Shown: in pieces, positions 1-6,270 of the stretch
Layout: each line of letters opens with the position of its first letter
Numbering within the stretch: position 1 is the stretch's first letter
From: Mucilaginibacter sp. UBA4741
GTDB lineage: Bacteria > Bacteroidota > Bacteroidia > Sphingobacteriales > Sphingobacteriaceae
DNA: 8,843 nt
Direction of reading: 5' to 3'
Assembly (NCBI GenBank): GCA_002403905.1
Contig: DHIR01000172.1
Location: 1,169 to 10,011 of the forward strand
Program-made: the position numbers and the translations under genes
Notes under the pieces: generated by a model
Database searches by the model: none
Told to the model about the DNA's origin: nothing
What the model saw: the letters and a program-made list of their open reading frames with translations, nothing else

Positions 1-1790
1 CCATTGCAATAAATATGTACCCGTGCATGCTCCAGGTATTTATCAACAATACTTACTACTTCAATGTTCTCACTGTACCCTTTAATTCCCGGCACCAAAC
101 AGCACATCCCCCTTATGATCATCTGAATTTTTACACCCGCATTGCTTGCCTGGTATAGTTTTATAATTAACTGTTCATCGGCCAGGCTGTTCATTTTTAA
201 GATCATGTAAGTCGGCTTTTTGGCTTTAGCGTTCTTTATCTCGTTATCTATTAGCTTATAAATTGCCGGGCGCGAATCAATTGGCGATACTATTAAATGC
301 TTTAATCCTTTAGGCAATAACCCTTTGTTAATGGCTTTAAAAACAGTTACCAAATCGCCGGTTAACTTTTTGTTAGCGGTTAGCAGGGTATGGTCGGCGT
401 ATAGTCTGGCCGTTTTCTCATTATAATTGCCGGTAGACAAACACGCGTAATAAACAAGCTTATCTTTCTCGGTACGGCTTACCAGGCATATTTTAGAGTG
501 TACCTTATAGCCATCAATACCGTAAATAACATTAACACCCTCTTCCTCTAACCGACGGCTCCAGGCAATATTGTTCTGCTCATCAAAACGTGCCCTTAGC
601 TCCACCAGGCAGTTTACCTTTTTACCGTTTTTAGCCGCATTTATTAATGCGTGCATAATGCGCGAGTTTTCTGCCAAGCGATATACGGCTATACTGATCT
701 CTTTTACCTTAGGATCAATGGCCGCTTCTCTTAAAAAGTGAATAACGTAATCATAGGTTTGATAGGGTGTGTTGATAAGGTAATCCTGTTTAGCTATCAT
801 GGCCATCAAACTTTTATCAAACGTAAGCCCGTCAATTGGTAAGGTTGGATACTTTACATACTCCAGCTCCGGCCTGCCCACATTTGGAAAAGAAATAAAA
901 TTTTTAAAATTGTGATAGCGATTACCCGGTATCAAACTTTCGCCATGCAGGTTCATTTTACCTACCATGTATTTTAGCATATCATGCGGCATTTCCGAAT
1001 CATACAACAAACGCATAGGTTTACCCTTTTTACGCTTTTGCAGGCTTTTGGATAATGAGTCGATAAACTTTTCGCTTACTTCTTTATCCAGGTCAAGCTC
1101 GGCATCGCGGGTAAGCTGGATAGAATAAGCCTCAATAGTATCATGCTCGAATATAAAGAAGATATCCTCCAGGCTATACCTGATGATATCATCGAGAAGG
1201 ATTATAAACTTTAAATTGTTAGTTTCGGGCAGTACAATAAATCTTGAAAGGTTATCAGGTATTTCTATCAGCGCGAAGGTTTTCTTTTTGTCTTTAGTGA
1301 GCTTTACAAAGAAATATATAGAGCGATCACGCAGTTCGGGCAGTACCGTAGTATTATCCAGCATAATAGGCACCAGCGTAGCTAACAACTTCTCGCGGAA
1401 ATAATCTTTAACAAACGCGCCACGGGATACATTTAGTTGCTTATCATTTAACAGGAAGATCTTTTCTTCGGCAAGTTGCTTAACTATAATATTTTCATAC
1501 AGATTATTAAACTTACGCTCCTGTTTTACCACCAGGTTCTTTATTTGATTAAGTACCTTTTTAGGATTGTAACCTAGTATCTCTTTAGATTTTTCATTTA
1601 AGTTAGCCAGGCGGCTTAATGTGGCAACCCGCACCCGGTAAAACTCATCAAGGTTTGATGAAAATATGGCCAAAAACTTTATCCGCTCAATTAAAGGTAC
1701 TGTTGGGTCGGCAGCTTCCTGTAAAACGCGCTCGTTAAAATACAACCAGCTTATTTCTCTGTTAATTAAAGGTACACGTTTAATATCCAT
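1..1790 (-). CDS. ppk1: Polyphosphate kinase 1, C-terminus cut by window edge
   Basis: PPK1 reversibly polymerises the terminal phosphate of ATP into inorganic polyphosphate. The reverse-strand frame is open without a stop from the ATG at 1788-1790 to base 3, giving 596 codons. E. coli PPK has 688 residues, so about 90 C-terminal residues are missing beyond the edge. Visible family features are the N-terminal REISWLYFNERVLQEA block and SNLDEFYRVR near residues 45-54. VYRLAENSR and ELRARFDEQ supply the Mg/phosphate-contacting arginines (about Arg371 and Arg401). The autophosphorylated histidine is His431 in GYKVHSK (E. coli His435), and the second active-site histidine is His588 in YLEHARV (E. 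coli His592). The 157-residue spacing between these two equals that in E. coli. The position matching E. coli His454 is Cys450 (YYACLSTGNYNEKTARLY). The start is supported by the alignment beginning within the first ten residues. No Shine-Dalgarno is visible. It is divergent from yajQ. Confidence 0.96.
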   Translation of the reverse strand, partial: MDIKRVPLINREISWLYFNERVLQEAADPTVPLIERIKFLAIFSSNLDEFYRVRVATLSRLANLNEKSKEILGYNPKKVLNQIKNLVVKQERKFNNLYENIIVKQLAEEKIFLLNDKQLNVSRGAFVKDYFREKLLATLVPIMLDNTTVLPELRDRSIYFFVKLTKDKKKTFALIEIPDNLSRFIVLPETNNLKFIILLDDIIRYSLEDIFFIFEHDTIEAYSIQLTRDAELDLDKEVSEKFIDSLSKSLQKRKKGKPMRLLYDSEMPHDMLKYMVGKMNLHGESLIPGNRYHNFKNFISFPNVGRPELEYVKYPTLPIDGLTFDKSLMAMIAKQDYLINTPYQTYDYVIHFLREAAIDPKVKEISIAVYRLAENSRIMHALINAAKNGKKVNCLVELRARFDEQNNIAWSRRLEEEGVNVIYGIDGYKVHSKICLVSRTEKDKLVYYACLSTGNYNEKTARLYADHTLLTANKKLTGDLVTVFKAINKGLLPKGLKHLIVSPIDSRPAIYKLIDNEIKNAKAKKPTYMILKMNSLADEQLIIKLYQASNAGVKIQMIIRGMCCLVPGIKGYSENIEVVSIVDKYLEHARVHIYCN

Positions 1791-1896
1791 ATAAAAATGA
1801 CTGCTTTACAGCATTGCTACAAATCTGCTTATTTATTTGTTAAGTTAATATTAAGTTAACAACCTAATACACATGTTTTAACATAAATATGCAGTA

Positions 1897-1929
1897 TTTG
1901 ATTTTATACCTTTATAAATACTAATTTTG
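1897..1929 (+). promoter_or_regulatory. Bacteroidota-type sigma-A promoter of yajQ
   Basis: TTTG at 1897-1900 matches the -33 element, and TAATTTTG at 1922-1929 is an exact match to the -7 consensus TAnnTTTG known from Bacteroides. The starts of the two boxes are 25 bases apart, the expected distance. The predicted transcript starts near 1935, leaving a leader of about 20 bases before the yajQ ATG. The consensus match is seen directly; promoter use is inferred. Confidence 0.72.
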
Positions 1930-1955
1930 CACTTCAAATTATAAACACTTTACTT

Positions 1956-2447
1956 ATGCCAACTTTTGATATAGTAAGTAAGATAGATGGCCAAACACTG
2001 GACAATGCTATCAACATCGCTAAAAAAGAAATTTTAAACCGTTATGATTTTAACGACTCGAAAAGCACCATAGAGCTTGATAAAAAAACTAACGTAATAA
2101 CGGTAGTTACCGAAAACGATATGCGTATTAAAGCCATACAAGATGCTATTATAAGCCGTATGGTTAAACAACAACTTGACCCTAAAGCGATGGACTTTGG
2201 TAAAGAGATTGCAGCATCAGGTAACATGATACGTAAGGAGATAAAGATAAAGCAAGGGCTTGACCAAGAAACCGCCAAGAAAATAGTTAAGAAAATTAAA
2301 GATAGCGGCCTAAAAGTACAAGCCAGCATTATGGATGACCAGGTGCGTGTACAAGCCAAGAAGATAGACGACCTGCAAGCAGTTATTGCCCTTTGCCGCA
2401 AAGAGAATTTTGATCAGCCTCTGCAGTACATCAATATGCGCGACTAA
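1956..2447 (+). CDS. yajQ: YajQ family nucleotide-binding protein (UPF0234)
   Basis: The 163 residues are the usual full length of the YajQ family, which forms two ferredoxin-like halves. Members bind nucleotides, and some (Xanthomonas XC_3703) act as cyclic di-GMP effectors; whether this one does cannot be told from sequence. Diagnostic blocks are the N-terminal MPTFDIVSKID, NRYDFNDSKSTIEL (about 28-41), ENDMRIKAIQDAI (53-65), GNMIRKEIKIKQGLDQETAKKIVK in the middle and the C-terminal FDQPLQYINMRD. It is a cytoplasmic protein with no signal peptide or membrane segment. It stands alone behind its own TAnnTTTG promoter, divergent from ppk1, and converges on hsp20. No Shine-Dalgarno is visible, as is common in this phylum. 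The ATG is fixed by the conserved N-terminus. Confidence 0.96.
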   Translation: MPTFDIVSKIDGQTLDNAINIAKKEILNRYDFNDSKSTIELDKKTNVITVVTENDMRIKAIQDAIISRMVKQQLDPKAMDFGKEIAASGNMIRKEIKIKQGLDQETAKKIVKKIKDSGLKVQASIMDDQVRVQAKKIDDLQAVIALCRKENFDQPLQYINMRD

Positions 2448-2453
2448 TTGATG

Positions 2454-2523
2454 TCGGATTTCGGATGTTCGATTTCGAATTTAGTTGGTTTTATAAATCC
2501 GAAATCGAACATCCGAAATCCGA
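2454..2523. repeat. Large perfect inverted repeat downstream of yajQ
   Basis: Arms 2454-2477 and 2500-2523 are perfect 24-nt reverse complements. After one mismatch (2478/2499) pairing continues through 2483/2494, so the stem is 30 positions with one mismatch and a 10-base loop. Each arm is internally repetitive, built from TCGGAT and TCGATTTCG-like words. It begins 7 bases after the yajQ stop. It has no U-tract, so it does not look like a standard terminator. It may be a copy of a dispersed intergenic palindrome or a 3'-end stabilising structure for the yajQ mRNA. Confidence 0.85.
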
Positions 2524-2526
2524 AAC

Positions 2527-2557
2527 AAAAAGACCGCCCTTTTTGAGGGGCAGCCTT
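2527..2557 (-). terminator. Probable intrinsic terminator of hsp20
   Basis: On the reverse strand, 2557-2546 pairs with 2540-2530: eleven pairs including two G-U wobbles, one bulged base (2550) and a 5-base loop. The run CTTTTTGTTT follows. On the forward strand the two wobbles become C-A mismatches, so the element suits reverse-strand transcription (hsp20) better than yajQ. It would leave an hsp20 3' untranslated region of about 140 bases. Confidence 0.55.
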
Positions 2558-2693
2558 CTTTTAACTAAACCAACTTTACTACTTATGAAAACTATCTTTT
2601 CGGTTTAAAACCGTTTAGGATTATCGGGGGCCAAAAGCCGGACTTTCGCACTTATCACACTTCACTTCCAGGCTTTCGGGTTGCCGATAAATA

Positions 2694-3131
2694 TTATTTT
2701 ACAGCTATTTCTCTTGATTGAAATTTAGCTTCTTCTTTTTTAGCTACTGTCAACTTCAAAATACCGGCTGTATAATCAGCTTCAATTTTTGAATGATCTG
2801 CGCTTTCTGGTAAGGTAAATGATCTTGAGAATGAATTAAAGCTGTACTCGCGTTTGGTAAATTTCTTGTTCTCATCCACGGTTTCAGTTTTCTTATCAGC
2901 CGAAACGCTTAATACATTTTTATCCAGGTTTATCTTTATATCTTCTTTGCTTAATCCCGGTACTGCCAATTCAATTTCAAACTGAGCGTCAGTTTTTGCA
3001 ATGTTTACAGCCGGCGTGCGGGTTGCTAATTTTTCGTTTAAAAACGAGTCGTTTAATAATGAATACGCATCATTAAAAAATGGATTCACTATGTTATTTT
3101 TTTGATCTTTGCCAAATTTCACTAAAGTCAT
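2694..3131 (-). CDS. hsp20: Small heat-shock protein, Hsp20/alpha-crystallin family
   Basis: This is an ATP-independent holdase chaperone that binds unfolding proteins in the cytoplasm and forms oligomers. The 145 residues match the usual size of bacterial Hsp20. A short N-terminal arm (1-38) leads into an alpha-crystallin domain (about 40-138). Characteristic pieces are ELAVPGLSKEDIKI in the early strands, KREYSFNSFSRSFTLPE in the middle, and ADYTAGILKLTVAK, the A-x-x-x-G-I-L-x-L-x-V signature. The C-terminal REIAVK carries an I-x-V motif of the kind that docks neighbouring subunits. The start ATG is preceded at 8 bases by a perfect AGGAGG, which makes the start secure. The gene faces yajQ at its 3' end and diverges from the thioesterase gene. 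No clear TAnnTTTG is seen upstream, so heat or stress regulation is not demonstrated. Confidence 0.95.
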   Translation of the reverse strand: MTLVKFGKDQKNNIVNPFFNDAYSLLNDSFLNEKLATRTPAVNIAKTDAQFEIELAVPGLSKEDIKINLDKNVLSVSADKKTETVDENKKFTKREYSFNSFSRSFTLPESADHSKIEADYTAGILKLTVAKKEEAKFQSREIAVK

Positions 3132-3139
3132 TTTTATAT

Positions 3140-3145
3140 CCTCCT
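3140..3145 (-). promoter_or_regulatory. Strong Shine-Dalgarno AGGAGG of hsp20
   Basis: Reverse-strand AGGAGG lies 8 bases before the hsp20 ATG, the ideal spacing. I see no comparable ribosome binding site before the other genes of the window. Bacteroidota genes generally lack such sites, so this one stands out and probably gives high translation. Confidence 0.8.
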
Positions 3146-3217
3146 AAGTTTTTTCTTTTATTAACTTCGCAGAGACTTGTTCAACAGTTGTACCAATAGC
3201 CTTTTTGATCCAATTGC

Positions 3218-3232
3218 AAGACAATTTGTCTT
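3218..3232. promoter_or_regulatory. Palindrome in the hsp20 / thioesterase divergent spacer
   Basis: AAGACAA (3218-3224) and TTGTCTT (3226-3232) are perfect 7-nt inverted arms around one central base. They lie in the 135-bp spacer between the two divergent genes, where an operator could act on either. No regulator is identified, so the function is inference. Confidence 0.35.
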
Positions 3233-3266
3233 AAACCGATTTTTATTACCGACAAAATGACACATA

Positions 3267-3713
3267 ATGCCTGAAAAACTATCAGACTATAAGTTTAGAA
3301 CTGTTATACCTATCCGTTTTTCGGATATAGACGCAGTGGGGCATGTTAACAATGCCATCTATTTAACGTATTTTGAGATAGCCCGATTTGCCTATTGGAA
3401 AGAAGCCATAAACTGGAACCTTAGCGAGAACGGCGTAATTGTTGGCCGCACTGAAGTGAATTATTTAAAACCCATTACCTTGCATGACCAGATTGCCTGC
3501 TATGTACGTGTTGTGCGCATTGGCAACAGCAGTTTTGATGTAATGCACGTACTGGTTAAAATAACCCCTAACGGCGAAGATATTTGCACTACCGGCAAAA
3601 CAGTTTGTATCAGCTATGACTATACCACCAACAAATCGGTACAGATACCCCAAAAAGAGCGCGAGCAAATGATAGCTTATGATGAACCGAGGTTGATATT
3701 GAATACGAATTAG
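3267..3713 (+). CDS. Acyl-CoA thioesterase, 4HBT / YbgC-like hotdog fold
   Basis: This is predicted to hydrolyse acyl-CoA (or acyl-ACP) thioesters in the cytoplasm; the substrate cannot be assigned. The 148 residues form one hotdog domain, the normal size. The N-terminal signature RFSDIDAVGHVNNAIYLTYF (17-36) contains Asp22, which aligns with the catalytic Asp17 of Pseudomonas 4-hydroxybenzoyl-CoA thioesterase. The central hotdog helix follows with FEIARFAYWKEA. Later strands include VGRTEVNYLKPITLHDQI and GKTVCISYDY. The ATG is preceded by no Shine-Dalgarno; an upstream ATG near 3257 is out of frame. It stands alone, divergent from hsp20, with a repeat-filled spacer downstream. It could equally be annotated as a FadM-type thioesterase. 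Confidence 0.9.
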   Translation: MPEKLSDYKFRTVIPIRFSDIDAVGHVNNAIYLTYFEIARFAYWKEAINWNLSENGVIVGRTEVNYLKPITLHDQIACYVRVVRIGNSSFDVMHVLVKITPNGEDICTTGKTVCISYDYTTNKSVQIPQKEREQMIAYDEPRLILNTN

Positions 3714-3727
3714 AATTTTTCTCCTAA

Positions 3728-3941
3728 GAGCCATTGGCTCGATAAATATTGTACCAACGGATTGAAATCCGTTGGTCATAGCCCTTCCAATTAACGAGTG
3801 CCGTAGGTACGATGCATATTATATGGGCCGAACCTATGGTTCTTATGCTTTTTTTTCTTTCAGTATCAACGGATTAAAATCCGTTGCTAGATTGGCCGAA
3901 GCTACGCTTCTGATCGCCATGTTGGTGTTGTCACCAACATG
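3728..3941. repeat. Array of short hairpins
   Basis: This is the first part of a 433-bp stretch (3714-4146) without a credible gene. Seven short palindromes follow one another. Four share a 5-bp-arm, 3-base-loop design: 3728-3740 GAGCC/GGCTC, 3798-3810 GTGCC/GGTAC (one wobble), 3830-3842 GAACC/GGTTC and 3898-3910 GAAGC/GCTTC. Two share the core CAACGGATT-nn-AATCCGTTG: 3753-3776 with 11-bp arms and 3867-3886 with 9-bp arms. The last, 3918-3941, has 10-bp arms CATGTTGGTG/CACCAACATG. A 63-codon open frame crosses the array but is explained by the repeats. The first hairpins may also end the thioesterase transcript. Confidence 0.78.
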
Positions 3942-3977
3942 TACCGTATTGTCGGTTCATTGATAACAATAGTGGAC

Positions 3978-4110
3978 ACATGTTAGTCCGGATTTTCAAT
4001 CCCGGACTTCAACAACGGCGGATTTGCAATCCGCATGGACAAGTATTTTGGACTGGGATTACAAATCCCGAAGCACTTTAGTCCAGGATTATAAATCCGG
4101 ACTAACAAGT
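3978..4110. repeat. REPIN/MITE-like element with terminal inverted repeats
   Basis: TGTTAGTCCGGATT at 3981-3994 is the exact reverse complement of 4094-4107. With one mismatch the pairing reaches 3978 and 4110, giving 17-nt termini. Inside are four hairpins with a shared GGATT-nnn-AATCC core: 3986-4007 (one bulge), 4018-4034 (GCGGATT/AATCCGC), 4055-4069 (GGGATT/AATCCC) and 4078-4105 (12-bp arms, one bulge). The layout resembles REP doublets moved by RAYT-type (IS200-like) transposases; no transposase is present here. The remaining 4111-4146 is an A/T-rich tail with nothing else recognisable. Mobility is inference. Confidence 0.62.
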
Positions 4111-4146
4111 TCTTTAAAAAAAATCGTGTTAATAATCAAATGAGTT

Positions 4147-4842
4147 CTACTTCCCTATCTCAAACACCGCGTTGATCTGGAAACTTAGCTTTATCTTTTT
4201 TACGTCGATGTCTGATTCGGCCGGTGCTGCCCTATCGGCACTCATGGCCGTTGTTTTAAACATTACCTGACGCGGTTGTGGATAGTTACTGTTATCGTTT
4301 TCGGTAATATTAAGTACATGGCCTAGTCGCTCGCTCAATCCGTTTAATAAAAAAGTTGCTTTAACTTTGGCGGCTAACAGCGCCTTTAATTTCAGCTCGT
4401 TTTTTAACTGATCTATTTTTGAGTAATCATAACTATCAATATTGGTACTTTGTATGCCTTTTGAATCCACTTTGGCTAATATCTGGTTAAACTTATTTAA
4501 ATCACGAAACTTAATGCCGTATTGTTTTGAGGCCAAAAAATCAGGATTCTTTTTCTTTTGATAGGTGTTGTTATAGGCCCACATATTATTGATGGTAAAA
4601 TCCTCTTTAGCTATGCCTGCTTCGCGCACGGCTGCTTCCAGTTGGTTTTCCAATTGATCAATAGTAACTTTTTTCTTTCCATCGATATACTCTTGTAGCG
4701 AGATAGAAACATGAATAATATCGGGGGTAACTTCTTGTTCTGATGTCCCTACGACTTCAATTTTTCGGCGCAGGTCTACAATTTGAACAAATGTTGTATA
4801 GCTGGCAATAGTAAGCGCGGCGAGTATAAATAACTTTTTCAT
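4147..4842 (-). CDS. SIMPL domain (DUF541, YggE-like) exported protein
   Basis: SIMPL/DUF541 proteins are exported proteins of poorly defined function; E. coli YggE is linked to resistance to oxidative stress. The 231 residues start with a signal-like segment (KK at 2-3, hydrophobic 4-19). The domain opens with RKIEVVGTSEQEVTPDIIHVSISLQEY (about 26-52), the typical IxVxGxGxxxxxPDxxxxxxxV pattern. It goes on to NQLEAAVREAGIAKEDFTINNM (66-87) and a C-terminal VKKIKLSFQINAVFEI strand. The signal peptide lacks an obvious small -1 residue (TTFVQIVD), so cleavage is uncertain and it may stay anchored. It lies 68 bases downstream of the methyltransferase gene on the same strand and could be co-transcribed. 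No clear terminator stem is visible after its stop. Confidence 0.88.
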   Translation of the reverse strand: MKKLFILAALTIASYTTFVQIVDLRRKIEVVGTSEQEVTPDIIHVSISLQEYIDGKKKVTIDQLENQLEAAVREAGIAKEDFTINNMWAYNNTYQKKKNPDFLASKQYGIKFRDLNKFNQILAKVDSKGIQSTNIDSYDYSKIDQLKNELKLKALLAAKVKATFLLNGLSERLGHVLNITENDNSNYPQPRQVMFKTTAMSADRAAPAESDIDVKKIKLSFQINAVFEIGK

Positions 4843-4910
4843 AAATGTATTTTTTTATTGGTATAGAACAAATAATGGCGGTAAAGTTTAACGGTTTTTA
4901 CAATTATGTT

Positions 4911-5600
4911 TTAACCCACTTGTGTTAAGCGCGTTAAATATTGCCCGAACTCATCCTCTATTAGTACTTCCATATTAAAACCGGTCTCGATGGCAGTTTG
5001 CTGTAGGGTATGCTCATCAATATACAGCCAATTAAACCATTCTGTCTTAACTTTTTTGTAGCTGTACTGGTATTGTATTTCGCCATAATAGCTATGCTTG
5101 GGCAGGTTACCTTCGTAGAGGTACGCAATGTCTGACGAGTCGAATAATATTTGTCCGTCTTTATTTAATAAGGTTTTAAGGTGCAGCAGTAGTTGTTTTA
5201 ATTGGACGATAGTGCCTGCTAAACCAATGCCATTCATCAACAATAATAAAGTATCATATTGGGTTTCATTATAGGTAAAGATATTCCCTTCAATAACATT
5301 TGTAACGCCCCGATCTTTCATCACCTTAATGCATAGCGGCGAAATATCTAAAGCCGTTACCGCTAAACCCTGCTCTTGTAAAAGCAAAGTATGACTCCCA
5401 GCCCCTGCGCCAATATCCAGTACTTTTCCACGGCATTGCTCCAGGGCCATAAACTCTATATCGGGCATATCTTCTTCGGCCCTAAAATAGGTGTTTATAG
5501 GCATTTCTTCCTTAGGGCCATACTTATTATTTATCCAAAGTTTACCGATGGGCAAATTATGGTAATTATCAAATATGGCTTGGCCTAAAACATCATTCAT
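4911..5600 (-). CDS. Class I SAM-dependent methyltransferase
   Basis: A predicted cytoplasmic methyltransferase of unknown substrate. The 229 residues carry a Rossmann-type SAM site. Motif I is VLDIGAGAGSHTLLL (60-74), with the glycine loop. Motif II is VTALDIS (81-87), whose Asp85 should bind the ribose hydroxyls. Motif III is VIEGNIFTY near 102-110, and motif IV is DTLLLLMNGIGLAG near 116-129. The N-terminal GKLWINNKYGPKEEMPINTYFRAEEDMP segment is not a standard part of the fold and may cap the active site. The C-terminal half is rich in aromatic residues. It resembles Methyltransf_11/25-type proteins that act on small molecules, but nothing fixes the acceptor. It is divergent from the lipoprotein gene and 68 bases upstream of the SIMPL gene. 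Confidence 0.88.
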   Translation of the reverse strand: MNDVLGQAIFDNYHNLPIGKLWINNKYGPKEEMPINTYFRAEEDMPDIEFMALEQCRGKVLDIGAGAGSHTLLLQEQGLAVTALDISPLCIKVMKDRGVTNVIEGNIFTYNETQYDTLLLLMNGIGLAGTIVQLKQLLLHLKTLLNKDGQILFDSSDIAYLYEGNLPKHSYYGEIQYQYSYKKVKTEWFNWLYIDEHTLQQTAIETGFNMEVLIEDEFGQYLTRLTQVG

Positions 5601-5676
5601 AGAAAATATATAACGGCTGTAAAGTTAATTAAAACACAACCATTGCTTAATGCGTTACGTATAAATATAACCGCCC

Positions 5677-5692
5677 TAATAGTAAACTATTA
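5677..5692. promoter_or_regulatory. Perfect 16-bp palindrome, possible operator
   Basis: TAATAGT (5677-5683) and ACTATTA (5686-5692) are perfect arms around AA. They lie in the divergent spacer between the methyltransferase and lipoprotein genes. The site ends about 39 bases before the lipoprotein -7 box, where an activator or repressor could act. AT-rich spacers produce such palindromes by chance fairly often. Confidence 0.3.
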
Positions 5693-5730
5693 TTCTCGTT
5701 ACAAACACATCACTATTTAATAATATAAGG

Positions 5731-5738
5731 TAGTTTTG
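5731..5738 (+). promoter_or_regulatory. -7 promoter element of the lipoprotein gene
   Basis: TAGTTTTG is an exact match to the Bacteroidota -7 consensus TAnnTTTG. It lies 19 bases before the ATG, which predicts a very short leader. No TTTG is present at the expected -33 position near 5706, so the promoter may be weak or need an activator. Confidence 0.55.
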
Positions 5739-5757
5739 TATCAGCCTAAGTAAACCT

Positions 5758-6270
5758 ATGAAAAATTCACATTTATTACTTGTCCCCATTTTAGCATGCG
5801 CTATATTTTCTTGTAAGAAAGACGAATTAGCCAATGCCAAATCACAATATGCCAAATTTATTATTGGCAACTGGAAATCTAATCAGCAAAACATAAAAGT
5901 TTATGACCTTGCCACCAACCATCTTTTAAAAGACTCGACCGTAAATTTTACCGGCATATTTGCGGGCCGCTCGTGGTATGAAATTTATTCAGAAGATGGC
6001 AATGCCTATGTTACTTCGCTGCCTACTATAAAATTTGGCGCTAAGGTTGCAACAATTGATACCACTTCTTATTTGCACTACACGATATTTGGTACAAATT
6101 TAAACCTAAAACAAAACATAGGTGGCAACACAATCAAACCTATACTTACTTTAACAATAAGTGATATGGGCCTGCAAAACACCTATGTCGGTACATTAAA
6201 TTCGGGTTGGGGATTGGAAGTGAACACTAATTATAAAATAGTAGAGGCTGATTATTATACCAGGCAATAA
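5758..6270 (+). CDS. Putative lipoprotein of unknown function
   Basis: I do not recognise a specific family. The 170 residues begin with a type II signal peptide: MKNSHLLLVPILACAIFSC, with the lipidated cysteine at Cys19. The following KKDE is acidic/lysine-rich, like signals that send Bacteroidota lipoproteins to the outer membrane or surface. The mature part starts with a small helix-like segment, then FIIGNWKSNQQNIKVYD (about 34-50). This resembles the first strand of the lipocalin-like lipoproteins common in this phylum (GxW motif). Alternating hydrophobic strands continue to the end, with TLTISDMGLQNTYVGTLNSGWGLEV near the C-terminus. A lipocalin-like beta barrel is therefore the best guess, unproven. 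The last base of the stop abuts the stop of the next, convergent gene. Confidence 0.82.
   Translation: MKNSHLLLVPILACAIFSCKKDELANAKSQYAKFIIGNWKSNQQNIKVYDLATNHLLKDSTVNFTGIFAGRSWYEIYSEDGNAYVTSLPTIKFGAKVATIDTTSYLHYTIFGTNLNLKQNIGGNTIKPILTLTISDMGLQNTYVGTLNSGWGLEVNTNYKIVEADYYTRQ

Noticed and set aside
1183..1404. 73-codon forward open frame inside ppk1
   Set aside because: It is antisense to a well-conserved part of PPK1 and has no recognisable domain, so it is a shadow frame.
1835..1860. TTAAGTTAA direct repeats in the ppk1/yajQ spacer
   Set aside because: Short and purely A/T-rich apart from single G residues; expected by chance in such a spacer.
2042..2401. 119-codon reverse open frame
   Set aside because: It lies antisense within yajQ, whose protein is clearly conserved; the composition (Ser/Leu/Ile rich) is typical of an antisense shadow.
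3465..3779. 104-codon reverse open frame
   Set aside because: It overlaps the conserved thioesterase gene antisense and begins within a palindrome; no family features.
3772..3963. 63-codon forward open frame
   Set aside because: It is made almost wholly of the hairpin repeats, starts inside the arm of a palindrome (3753-3776), and resembles no known protein; the repeats explain it.
3714..4110. CRISPR array
   Set aside because: The repeats are palindromes of differing sequence without constant direct repeats or equal spacers, and no cas genes are present.
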